From Cornus controversa (lineage: Eukaryota; Streptophyta; Magnoliopsida; Cornales; Cornaceae), in assembly GCA_026545225.1 (NCBI GenBank), contig CM048849.1, positions 15,383,541 to 15,447,540 of the forward strand: a stretch of DNA of 64,000 bases, written 5' to 3'. Both the position numbers and the translations under genes were made by a program. The first letter of the stretch is position 1; each line of letters opens with the position of its first letter. Positions 24,126-34,318 of the stretch are shown in pieces. Under the pieces are notes generated by a model that worked only from the letters and a program-made list of their open reading frames with translations, ran no database searches and had not been told where the DNA came from.

Positions 24126-24257
24126 GGTTTGACACATTATGAAAAGAAGAAATATGTTTGGAAAATGCTTTACCTTTATATGCTGGGTTACGATGTAGAT
24201 TTTGGTCACATGGAAGCTGTTTCTCTAATATTCGCACCAAAGTATCCGGAAAAGCAG
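24126..24257 (+). pseudogene. Single exon of an AP-2 alpha-adaptin gene
   Basis: This exon encodes 44 residues including YEKKKYVWKMLYLYMLGYDV, then DFGHMEAVSL and APKYPEKQ. This is the highly conserved N-terminal trunk of the alpha subunit of the AP-2 clathrin adaptor, which recruits cargo at the plasma membrane. It is flanked by a T-rich tract plus CAG on the left and GTAACC on the right, and both borders are phase 0. I found neither the preceding exon nor the following one, which would be expected to begin VGYIVTS, within the next several kilobases, where LINE, LTR and hAT sequences lie. It is therefore most likely a gene fragment or pseudogene, although a real gene with very long introns is not excluded. 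Confidence 0.8.
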
Positions 24258-24885
24258 GTAACCTGTATGCATTAATTTCCCAAATTCCTGACCATATGAT
24301 ATAAATTCTCATTTTATCACATGGATAATTGGTTTCTTCTATGAATTGGTTGTTGACAAGTGACCAACTTAATGAGTTGAGGCATTGTGTATGAGGTTTA
24401 TATCATATGATCCATAGAGTTGATTTGTACTGAGATTCCTATCATATATAAATCTATTATATATGAATCGTTTGAATTTCAATTTAAATGTATATTTTTA
24501 CTATTACTCATTTATCATTTTCTTTTGGTTTTGAATTCTTTTAAAGTTTTAAAATTTTAAAACATTATAAATCTCTTCCACTAGTAATTTATTTATTGTA
24601 AATGCTAGTTTAAATCTTTAAGAGTTTTTTTATTTTTAATTGATTTGTAGAAATATTCTGCCCATCGATGACTAGTATCCATCTTAGATGCTTCTATACA
24701 CCAAGCTTTTGTTTTAGTTTCTATATCTCAGTCCCCATTGTCTTGATTTCATCTAAAATCTACATGAAAACACACTTTTTGCAATGTTTTATACATTCTT
24801 TTTGATAGGTAATAAAGTAATTCTTATTTTGTAATTTTTATTGCTAGATTCTCTTTAGTGATTTAATTATCTACAATCTTTATTG

Positions 24886-24889
<4 letters not shown>

Positions 24890-24927
<38 letters not shown>
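24890..24927. repeat. (TA)n microsatellite
   Basis: A pure AT dinucleotide run of about 36 bp. Similar runs occur at 23041-23062, 29276-29298, 45937-45953, 52307-52323, 52535-52553 and 52612-52646. Confidence 0.95.
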
Positions 24928-24930
<3 letters not shown>

Positions 24931-24934
24931 ATAA

Positions 24935-25507
24935 TTAAGATTGTATTAGAAAGGGATCAGACGGGGATCACAACCCGCAAAAGCTACACAAGGGCCAATG
25001 GGGCCCCTAAACTCTCAAAAGTATCCACAAAAAAAATCAACTATCTCTCCCATGGATTTACAATTTCTCCCAAGAACCCAACAAAAAAGAGAACTAGTAA
25101 TAGAGAATTTTAGTGCTCCTATAGGAGACTCCTCACGATCTCATATTCCGTTCCCTTCACAAACACTACCAAACACACAACGACGCTACCCTCCAAAAGT
25201 CCCGGGCTTGGACAACCTCTCTAAGCCTCTCTCATATCTCTTGAGGATCGAGCCATAACCTATTGAACCCCAAACAAGCCGAAAAGCAAGCCCGACTGTC
25301 CCGGACCACATGGCAATACAACAAAAGATGATCTATGGACTTTTCATCTCTCTTGCATATACAACACTAGTTGACAATAACCTGTCTCCTCCTACTCAGG
25401 TTATATAGAGTCTCTCCCAAAATTGTCATCCAAGCAAAAAAGAGCACTTTAATAGGAGCATTAGTGCGCCAAATTGCCTTTCATGGGAAAGTAGGCCTCG
25501 AAGCATC
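24935..25507 (-). mobile_element. LINE retrotransposon 3' fragment
   Basis: Read on the minus strand, this holds the C-terminal zinc-knuckle region after a LINE reverse transcriptase. One frame at about 25360 reads CCICKRDEKSIDHLLLYCHV, with the Cys-x2-Cys ... His-x4-5-Cys spacing of the zf-RVT region, and goes on to an aromatic/leucine-rich block (CFSACLGFNRLWL). Upstream (higher coordinates) is the usual 'FGALMLLLKCSFLLGWQFWE'-like lead-in. Stops and frameshifts show it is dead. It is cut at 25507 by the junction with the LTR and hAT sequences. Confidence 0.65.
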
Positions 25508-26716
25508 CAGTGTTGTTAAAGGCCCGCCTAGGCGTGCGCCTAGGCTCTAGACGCACATAGGCGCAGGGATTGCGCCTGTTGTCAACCTAGGCTCAGCTAT
25601 GTTCATTAGGCGCGCGCCTGGGCTGCGCCTTATACAAGTCAGTCAGGCGTGCCTGATTGATATTTCCTTTTTTTCTTTTTTCTAATTCAAAAAGAAGACT
25701 TTTGCAAGACATCAACAACGCCAAAACCCCTAGTCACGATGCCAAAAGCCCTACGTCACAATGCCGATAACCTTCATTTGAGAGAGTTGCAGAGACGATC
25801 AGATACACATGCTTTTCTTCTTCGTCTCTCTTCATCTAATTCCTCTCTCTCTCTTTTTTCTCTCTCTAAATCCTATCCTATTGTACTAAATTATTTCCTA
25901 CTTTTTTTTAATAGTTTTTCTTTTTCTTTCTTCTCTCTGTTTCTCTCTCACTCATTGTATTCGTCTTTTCTCTCTTTTTTTTTTGTTATTCTTTTCCTTT
26001 GGATCTTGTCCTAAATTACTTCCTGTTTTTTTTATTATAAAAAATCAATTTTTCTTTTTCTTATTTTAGCTGTCCCTTGAGACATGAACAACGCCAAAAC
26101 CCCTAGTCACGATGCCAAAAGCCCTATGTCACAATGTCGATAACCTTCATTTGAGAGAGTTGCAGAGACGATCAGATACACATGCTCTTCTTCTTCGTCT
26201 CTCTTCATCTAATTCCTCTCTCTCTCTCTCTTTTTTTCTCTCTCTAAATCCTGTCCTGTTGTACTAAATTATTTCCTACTTTTTTTTAATAGTTTTTCTT
26301 TTTCTTTATTCTCTCTCTCAATCATTGTATTCGTCTTCTCTCTCTCTTTTTTCGTTTTTCTTTTCCTTTGGATCTTATCCTAAATTACTTCCTTTTTTTA
26401 TTATAAAAAAATAGTTTTTCTTTTTCTTTTTTTAGTTGTCCCTCTATCTCTCCGCGTCTTCCTTCTATTTCTTGCTATTTTTTTTGTGCTTTGTTTCATT
26501 TATAGTTCTTGAATGACATGGTTGATGGATTTATTTTTTCGTATTTGATATGAATTTTTAAAAATATTGATTATGAGATATGAATTCTTTTATAGTAATT
26601 TAACTTTTCAATTGTGCGCCTCACTTCACTCAGGCTCGCGCCTCACCTTGTGCCTTGCGCCTAGGCTCCAAAGGATCTTTAGCGCCTTAGTGTGCCTAGA
26701 GCCTTTGGTAACACTG
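25508..26716. mobile_element. Non-autonomous hAT-like DNA transposon, 1209 bp
   Basis: The ends are CAGTGTTGTTAAAGGC (left) and its inverted partner GCCTTTGGTAACACTG (right). A perfect 8-bp direct repeat GAAGCATC flanks it (25500-25507 and 26717-26724), the size typical of hAT elements. Both subterminal regions are packed with GCGCCTAGGC-type motifs (25515-25650 and 26617-26700), which in hAT elements are often transposase-binding repeats. The interior carries a roughly 373-bp tandem duplication. There is no transposase ORF; the 91-residue ORF at 25739 is Ser/Phe-rich low complexity. Confidence 0.9.
25700..26440. repeat. Tandem duplication of about 373 bp inside the hAT element
   Basis: AACAACGCCAAAACCCCTAG, ACGATGCCAAAAGCCCTA, TTGAGAGAGTTGCAGAGACG and the CT-rich tract after it occur at 25710-25900 and again at 26083-26270, followed by matching TCCTACTTTTTTTTAATAG and CTTTTCCTTTGGATCTT blocks. 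Divergence is only a few percent. Confidence 0.9.
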
Positions 26717-26724
26717 GAAGCATC

Positions 26725-27390
26725 TGATAAGCTCCTATATTTTTCACAAGAGAATTTTATTCTTTTATTTAGATTTCTGAGAGCGCACACACACAAAGTG
26801 TTTAAGTTGTGATGTTTTGCTCAATCTGATCAACCAGATTCTCAAAGACATCATCCATCTATAAAGTTTGATCAGAGTAGAAGTGGTGGTTACGTGATAC
26901 TACTTGATTCTATTTGAATAGGAAAGAGAAATGATCACTACAAAAGGGGACAATATACTTGAGGAGTATTTGTGTTCTTTTAGCTAGCCTTTTAACTGGA
27001 TTGTGACGTTGCCGGGAGTCTGCAACCATTGGACGAGGAGTCGCAAGAGTAAAACTGAGGCATTCTGCATCAAGTTCTTGTCAGAGTAGAGTGGGTGTGA
27101 GTCTAGGAGAGTCTATTGTACTTTGCTTCGAGATAATGAATTGGTTTCTTTGAAGGCGTTTGCCTCACCTCTGTGATTTTTTCCCGTTCTAGGTTTTTCA
27201 CGTATATCGGTTGTTATTCTGAACTTTACTTTATTTACTTGCTTTATGTGGTTAGTTAATTTTAATTGGATTTAAAATTAAATCAATTTGTAAAATTAAG
27301 CAAACAAGCGAGTAAACCTAATCACCACCCCTCAAGGTTTTAATCAAGCTTTCGCAACCACTTTCGCACCGAGCAAATGACTACCAAATT
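26725..27390 (+). mobile_element. LTR fragment related to 14985-15530
   Basis: Shared blocks in the same order: TATATTTTTCACAAG-like start, GAGCGCACACACACA, GGGGACA.TA.ACTTG, GGAGTCTGCA, TTCTTGTCAGAGTAGAGTGG, TGTACTTTGCTTCG and CCTCACCTCTGTGATTTTTT. The hAT element has its right TSD at the left edge. No coding sequence. Confidence 0.65.
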
Positions 27391-27659
27391 ATAATGTTTT
27401 ATATCATATGATGGATCATGTTTTTTAACCTTGTGAAATATATGACAAAATCCATAAATTTTTGGTTCACTACTTGCATTAATTACATTTGATAATATAT
27501 ATGCTTAAAATTTTGCATAATTATAGTTTTTAATTGTTTTAGATTTATAATTACATTTTGTTTGGTTAATGCATAATTTACTTAATCTTCTTAGTTCATA
27601 TATCAAAAATCACATTTTTAAAGAAATTTTTATTATTTGTGTCGTATATCTTGAAATGT

Positions 27660-27915
27660 TCTTATTATACATTGATTTTATTGAATTCATATGTAAATAA
27701 ATATGTTGATTTAGCTAATTTGTTAAATTGATATGTTAACAATATTCCTTATTTTGATATTGACTCATATGTGTTGTATAGTTTAATTATTCTTTATATA
27801 TTTATAATTAGTATGTATTATGCTGACACGCATGCCTTACTTCGATTAGGTTTGCGCCTTGCGCTTAGGCACCAGAAGACCTTTGGCTCCTTGGTGCCTT
27901 TAATAACTATGTCTG
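27660..27915. mobile_element. Decayed right end of a hAT-like relative
   Basis: TTTGCGCCTTGCGCTTAGGC, CCTTTGGCTCCTTGGTGCC and TTTAATAACTATG match the right end of the 25508-26716 element, including the terminal GCCTTTRRTAACACTG-like repeat. The left end was not found. Confidence 0.55.
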
Positions 27916-28356
27916 TGTCTAGAGTTTTAAGTTATTCTTCATGCATAACCTATGTTCCTGATTTATAGAATGTACTACTCAAGGTTTTTGGCATGTCCTT
28001 ATTTCATTTGATATTCTTGGTTTCTCTATTTGGAACCATTTTGACATTTCATTTTAATTTTTTCTTATTGGAGTCCGCAAGATTGATGGGTTATTAGAAA
28101 TTTTGCATTTGAAGAGATTCTATAGAGATTGCATGGCCAATGCAGTTGGTTTTGGTTTACAGATTTATTACTATTTTTTAAAAAGAATAAAATTTAAAAC
28201 TGAGGTATAATGGTTGCATTATTGTCTGATATGTAATGACCATTTTTTTGTTATCGTGGTAGCGTATTAGTTAATGTTACTTGTCAATTTTACCACAAGT
28301 TGAGAACATTTTTGAAACCTTATAAATTCATTTGTCATCTTCTTTACAGCTATCTT

Positions 28357-29148
28357 CTAGGAAGCATGGACACGCCTAAAAAGGCAAAAAATCCATGTCG
28401 GACACGGATATGCATCGGACATACCAAAAATCATGTCTGAATTTTTTTTTTTTTTGAATTTTTGGACACGGCGCGGACATGCGTTTGACATGCCATGAAT
28501 TTTCGGACACGGAGCGGCCACATGCTGGACACGCCAAATTTTTTTTCCTTCTCTTTTCCTCTTGTGAAACATGAATCTTTTCTCTTTCATGGATTCTTAC
28601 TTTATTATTCACTAATCCCTAATTATTTTTCTAACAAAACCCTAATGTTTTTTGCTTTTTTCTCTTTTTTGAGACTCTTTCTTTCTTTTCCCCATCAAAA
28701 CACAAGTTCTAGAAATATTATTTTAACAATTCAACTACAACCCATCTCATCTCTTCATATTTGTTCCTTTTTACTCTTCTTTCTCTTATTGTACAACTTC
28801 TATCTTTTATATGTGACTTTTTGATGATGATGTTTAAATGATAAGACTAGTTCTTATTCTAATGTCTCGTTTTGATTTGGTTTTATGACTTTGTGATATT
28901 GTTTTCTTATAATTATTGTTGTTGTGGAATAGATTTAATTGTGTACTTGTGACTTATGATTTGTGAATTTTTTCTTTGTTAAGTTGATGAAGAATAATAT
29001 TACTCTTAATTATTTAAAGTACAACATCAAAAATTATATAAAAATAAATATTTATTATTTGCCTTGTCCGTGTCCTAATTTTTTAGGATATGACGTGTTG
29101 TCGTGTTTGTGTCGTATCCGTGTTCCGTATCCGTTTTCGTGCTTCTTA
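28357..29148. mobile_element. Mutator-like MITE, 792 bp, 9-bp TSD
   Basis: A perfect 9-bp direct repeat AGCTATCTT flanks it (28348-28356 and 29149-29157). The ends are CTAGGAAGCATGGACACG and the inverted counterpart of TAAGAAGCACGAAAACGG. Both subterminal regions are rich in GGACACG/CGTGTCC-type motifs (28369-28535 and 29064-29140). No transposase is seen. The ORFs within it are chance frames. A truncated relative lies at 23010-23168. Confidence 0.85.
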
Positions 29149-29275
29149 AGCTATCTTTGTATGCTTTCATATAGTTGATGCGTTTGTTCACTTTTTTTTT
29201 TCATTTTTTGTTGATAAATTTGTTTTGTTTATCTTAAAAGTGCACAAGTGGTGTTTTTCCAACCCTTTTTTCCCC

Positions 29276-29300
29276 TATATATATATATATATATATATTT
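29276..29300. repeat. (TA)n microsatellite
   Basis: AT dinucleotide run after CCCCTATATATA. A purine tract (GA)n(G)n lies close by at 29570-29597. Confidence 0.9.
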
Positions 29301-29683
29301 CCTAGTAGATTTTCTTAGTTCTCCCCACCCCTAACACATACACTCTCTATATGCATGCTTATATAAATGTCTTTCTTCTTCTTGTAGTCGATAAACTAAA
29401 TAATGTTCGGAATTTATGTCAATCAAATGAGAAGGAAAATGGTGTATTTGTTTCTTGGAAAAATTCCACATGAAAAACATTTTCTAGTGTAGAGTATTTT
29501 ATATAAAAAAATAGGTAGAGCTTTATTTTCAAATGATTTACAAATCTTCCCCCTCCCCCGTGCCAAAAAGAGAGAGAGAGAGGGGGGGGGGAGAGAAATT
29601 TATATCCTTTATTTCTTGTGATAAAGGCCAACCACTACCTTCTCTACTTGTCCTCCAAACATAGTGGATGATAAGTTATTAAA

Positions 29684-30045
29684 TTTTCATTGTTATGGTC
29701 CTATTAGAGTTCTTATTGGAACTTTTGCTTGCCAATATGCTACTTATGGTTTAGTTATTCCTATATTAGTTAATTTTTTTATTTCTTGGTTCAATCTCTC
29801 TCTCTGCTACTTTTGTTACTTATATATCTTAAACTATCTCATGCATCTGATATGCAAATTGAACCATTCATTGTTATGGTCCTATCAGAGTTCTTATTGG
29901 AACTTTGCTTGCCATTATGCTACTTATGGTTTAGTTCTTCCTATATTAGTTAATTTTTTTATTTCTTAGTTCAATCTCTCTCTACTACTACTTTTGTTAC
30001 TTATATATCTTAGACTATCTCATGCATCCGATATGCAAATTGACT
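29684..30045. repeat. Tandem duplication, unit 181 bp
   Basis: TTCATTGTTATGGTCCTAT starts at 29686 and again at 29867. Both copies continue through GAGTTCTTATTGGAACTTT, TGCTACTTATGGTTTAGTT and ATGCATCYGATATGCAAATTG. The copies differ at few sites, so the event is young. The ORF across it repeats itself and has no known domain. Confidence 0.9.
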
Positions 30046-30302
30046 CATGAAATATGTTATTATAAGTAAAAATTCATTATTTATGTATTTAGATACCAAA
30101 ATTGTTGATAACTCTTGTAAAGTGACTTTTTTATCATCTTTTGTGGACATCAATTGAAGAAAGAGGAAAAAGGATTTAGTAAAAATTACATTGTGCTACT
30201 TTTAGAGCGCTGTAAGAAAATTTTAGAACATTTAAGTGTGACAGTTTGACAGAAGTTGATCAATTAGCAATAGTTTTAAAAATTAAATTTCTATTATTTA
30301 TA

Positions 30303-30420
30303 CCACCAAGTCGTTAGCTCAAGTGGTATTTCTTCCTTTATGGGAAGTTAAGGGTTCAAGTCCTCATTGGGACAATAGTGGGCGTGTGAGTTGGTTGTGT
30401 GAGTGTATTTTTAGAAATCA
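30303..30420 (+). mobile_element. tRNA-derived SINE
   Basis: It has a box A-like TTAGCTCAAGTGGTA at 30314-30328 and a box B-like GGGTTCAAGTCCTC at 30351-30364 with tRNA-like spacing, the two RNA polymerase III control boxes. TGTGAGTTGGTTGTGTGAG follows. A target duplication is not clear. Confidence 0.6.
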
Positions 30421-30446
30421 AATATTTTTTGTATTTATGTAGTGTT

Positions 30447-30566
30447 TAAATGATGTAGGATCTTTAATCTCAGCATTAATAAATTTATATTCGAGAGAAA
30501 AGAACAAATGATGTAGGATCTTTAATCTCAGCATTAATAAATTTACATTTGAGGGAAAAGAACAAA
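30447..30566. repeat. Tandem duplication, unit about 59 bp
   Basis: ATGATGTAGGATCTTTAATC, then TCAGCATTAATAAATTTA and GAGRGAAAAGAACAAA, occurs twice at about 30449 and 30508. A third, decayed relative is at about 31147 (TAATGTAAGATCTCTATTCT). These belong to a larger old duplication, 30160-30570 versus 30935-31210. Confidence 0.85.
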
Positions 30567-30584
30567 CCAACTTTTGAAAGACTC

Positions 30585-30925
30585 TAGAAGAAACTACCTT
30601 TATGTTTTGTTTGGTAAGAGGGATGGAATAATGGATGGAAGGGAGGGATTGATGAGGCATCTTAGGGAAGGGATGGTGTTCCTCCCTCATTTTGTTTGGT
30701 TGGGTGGATGTGAAGGAAAGGAATTCTATTATTATTTTAATAGTATACTTCTAAAAATATAAATTATCATATTTGAATGAGGATACTCCACCCACTTTTG
30801 GATGGAAGTAAAATGGTGAGCCTAGAGGGATGTCTCACACCTCTCTCATCCTCCTCCTTTTCCTCTCTCTTCTACCAATGGAAACTTGTTTCATCCCTCA
30901 TCTCTTCCCTCATACAAAGTGACAA
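30585..30925. mobile_element. Possible Harbinger/Tourist-type MITE
   Basis: TATGTTTTGTTTGGTAAGAG at the left and an inverted CATCCCTCATCTCTTCCCTC-type end at the right, with GGGATGGA motifs, look like MITEs with a TGTTTGGT terminus. It lies between two copies of an older duplication. Ends and TSD could not be fixed. Confidence 0.35.
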
Positions 30926-31547
30926 ATTAATGAAAGAAGAAAGAGATTGGATTTAGTACAAATGATATCAAACTACTCTTAGAGCACTCTACAACTCTTA
31001 CAGTAAATTTTGGAGAACTCAGAATTTTTGAAACAATTTGGGATTAAAGGGTTAACGGTAATGGAACAATTAACAGTCCTAATAGTTTTTTTAGAAGTAA
31101 ATGTCTTTAGAAGCCAATAAATTCGATAATTCTTGTTATAAGTTTAAATAATGTAAGATCTCTATTCTCAGCACTAATAGCATAATACTAGAGAGGAAGG
31201 AACAACTAAGAGAAATGAGATTGAAACTAATATGACTGTTTAATTTATTTTTATATTAGTTCTTAATTTTTTGACTTTGTTATCTCAATGCAAGTTGATT
31301 GTACTTACCTTTGTGTTGATTGCATCTTTCAAATGTGGATTTAATAGTTTTTTATAAAAAAATATCAATGTTCTTATCAACAAGTTTTACTGTGTTAGAT
31401 TTACTACTATTTTTAGATGATTATTGATTGCCCATTTGTGATATATCCCTAAAGATTAGTGGATTAATGAACAGTAAACACTCACTCTAATCCTTAGCAA
31501 GGGAAATGCAAAATTGTTAAGATACTAATGCAAAGAAAAACTTCTTG

Positions 31548-31682
31548 TGCCAAAGACAAACTGGTCTAGCGGCATAAAGGCCCTGGCCTCTCAAAGGGAG
31601 GTCCAGGGTTTGAGTGTTCGAACCTCAGTGGAGGCAGTGTGTGTGTGTGGTTCTACTTACTTGATTAAAAAAAAAAAAGAAT
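31548..31682 (+). mobile_element. tRNA-derived SINE with 9-bp TSD
   Basis: A box A-like TGGTCTAGCGGCATAAAGG (31561-31579) and a box B-like GTGTTCGAACCTC (31613-31625) are spaced as in a tRNA-derived promoter. The element ends in a (GT)n stretch and a poly-A tail. Perfect direct repeats AACTTCTTG (31539-31547 and 31683-31691) flank it, as expected for LINE-driven insertion. Confidence 0.85.
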
Positions 31683-32289
31683 AACTTCTTGACCCTTAAC
31701 AAAATCATCATATGTGAGGGTGTACTTCCAACCTCACCTCCCTCTCTCTGTGTATGTGACTTTCTTTCTAATTGCATTTTTTCTGCACTCTTCTCAAATT
31801 TGTGTCTAATTGGTTTTGCTTTGAATTGAACTTTTCTTTTGGGAGTAAATAGTATAAATTGATGTGATTTTTCTTTTATACTTGCCCATCATTTTTTGCT
31901 TACTAATTTGTGGTATTTTTCTTTCTTCTTGTTTTTGAATAAGAAGATCCCATTGCCAATCTTGGCTACATCAATCAGATTTCTTTTCCAATTCACAAGA
32001 CAAAGCAAGTGGAAATTTATCCCCCCCGCCTCAAATCAAGTTTTGATAGAAGGAGGGAGTCCCGCAACTTTCTCCTAAGCATTTACTTTCTGCATAATCT
32101 TTAATATTATTACTTCAAGTTCCATGTTTGCTTAATAAAATAACTTGGATAATATTTCTTCACCCACTACTTTTGCTTGATAAAATAATATGGATAGTAT
32201 GTCCATTTGGCTAGCATTTCCAAGCCCACAAATATATTTTTCATACTACTGGTTTGCTCTATTTTCTTGTCACTTTTCTGGGTTCATGG

Positions 32290-33850
32290 TACTATCGTTG
32301 TCACCCTCATCTCTGTTTCTATTTAATGTATATTAATGTACAATTTAAGTTTGGGGATAAGGCGATATCTTTTGGTGTGCTTAATTGATGAAGGGTGAGA
32401 TGGGGGGAAATTTTTATGAAGTCTGTCTTGTTTCTAGGAATTTTTGGTTGTGTTCTTTTTATAGTTTTTATTTTATTTTATTTTGTTTTGTTTTTAGTTA
32501 GGATATTTTTACGTTAATCAAGGGTTTAATACATTATGTAGGTGCTTGACTTGCACTTCTTGGGTATATTTTAAATTTTTAAAGACTGTAGTTTGAATTT
32601 AGTGATTTTAATCATTGTTTGCATTGACATGCCTTGGGGTGATTAGTTTTAGTTTTCTCTTATGCATGAACACACTAGCATAATCTTGTAGGGTATAAAC
32701 TTTGGCTCTGAGTTGTTGGGTTACATATGCTTAATAGTAATTAGTATCCCTTGAGAATGAATACCATCGATATGTTTTACTTGACATCAAAAAAGAAAAA
32801 AATAATGAAAAAAAAGAAAAAAAAAAAGAAAATTTGATGAATAGAAAATCAATTTGAACTTTTTCATGAGTAACCGGGCCTTTTGTCTCAGTAAGCATTG
32901 AGTGTTCGCGTCAAAAGTGAAAGGGTGAGAAAAGATGAGCATTGGTTGTCTTGGTTTGTAACCTGGTTGATTCAAGTTATTAGGTTCATCGGGGTATCTT
33001 GAAACCTAGTGCCCTAAAGCCATCTGGTTTGGGAGTCACTGGCTGAAAGCTTGCTACATGGATCTTCCAGAGAACTTAATGGACCAAAACATTGCACAAC
33101 CAATAATCAGTGAAAAAAAAAAGAAGAAAAAAAGAAGTCTTGTATTCATGTGTTTTACTTGACTTAAAAAAAAAATAATATTTGATGAATAGCAAATCAA
33201 TTTAATCCTTTTCATGAGTAACTGGGCCTCTTGCCTCAGTAAGCATTGAGTGTTCGTGTCAAAAGTGAAAGGGTGAGAAAAGATGAGCATTGGTTGTCTT
33301 GGTTTGTAGCCTAGTTGATTCGAGTTATTAGGTTCTTCGGGGTGTCTTGAAACCTAGTACCCTAAAGCGATCTGGTTTGCGAGTCACTGACTGAAAGCTT
33401 GCTACATGGATCTTCCAGAAAGCTTAATGGACCAAGACATTGCACAACCAATAAATCAATGAAAAAATAAAAAGAAAAAAAGAAGTCTTGTATTCATGTT
33501 TTTGAGTATGAATTCAATAAGGGGAGCTAGTGAGTTGAAGGGATATGTAACTTAATATATTCGGAGCTGGGTTATGCCACATGAGAGGACTGTTAGTTCA
33601 CTTTTCACGAGGGAGCTAGAGTTGGTTGCTTTGAGATTTGTTGATGTAAATTGTGCATGGAGACCATTGCTTTGAATTATGGAATTTAAAATTTTGAAAG
33701 TATTCTTGAATGCAAGTCTTGTAACTATATATTGTAGTCCTCTTTTTGATTAATGTTTAAACAGAAATTTTGAATGTTTGTGGGTAGCATTTCTGGAAAT
33801 CTCACGAAACTATAACTCGTCCACTAGGGGTAACCTAGGGGTTCAAAGGC
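32290..33850. other. Decayed retroelement DNA with a tandem duplication
   Basis: AATTTAAGTTTGGGGATAAG (about 32342) and the T-rich TTTTGTTTTGTTTTTAG tract look like the region downstream of pol in plant gypsy elements. No domain is left. It contains a roughly 370-380 bp tandem duplication (32765-33145 and 33150-33490): AGTAAGCATTGAGTGTTCG, GGGTGAGAAAAGATGAGCAT, GCTTGCTACATGGATCTTCC and GAAGTCTTGTATTCATG all occur twice. The two copies have the same order and orientation. Confidence 0.6.
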
Positions 33851-34318
33851 TTGTTGCATATGCTAAATGCAATCATTTCTCCTACAATGATACTTTCATG
33901 TGATGTTCTTTTTATTAAACCTTTTGACTTTAGAATATGGAAAAAACATAACTTACATAATTTTTATCTTTGAAGCTGAATCCTGACTATGTGGGGCAAG
34001 TCACATAATTGCGGTTTTGCCTCTTCTTTTTTCCCCCCTCTTAAATTTGGGCTATATATATTTCTCTTAATAATGCGCCGTCACACTTGACTAAAAAAAT
34101 TGGTGATATTGGCACCCTTGTAGTATAATTTGTACTTCCAACACTCTCTAGATGAATGGACTTCTGTGCAATCATGTCCTAGTTAATCAGTCCTATATGT
34201 CCTTTTTATGATCGATGCTTCCAAGATCAGTGACCCATGTACTATAGTTTTCTATACTAGATCTCCCTTTTTCTTGCCATCATTGTTTTCAATTTTTTTT
34301 CTACTTCACAAGTACTAG

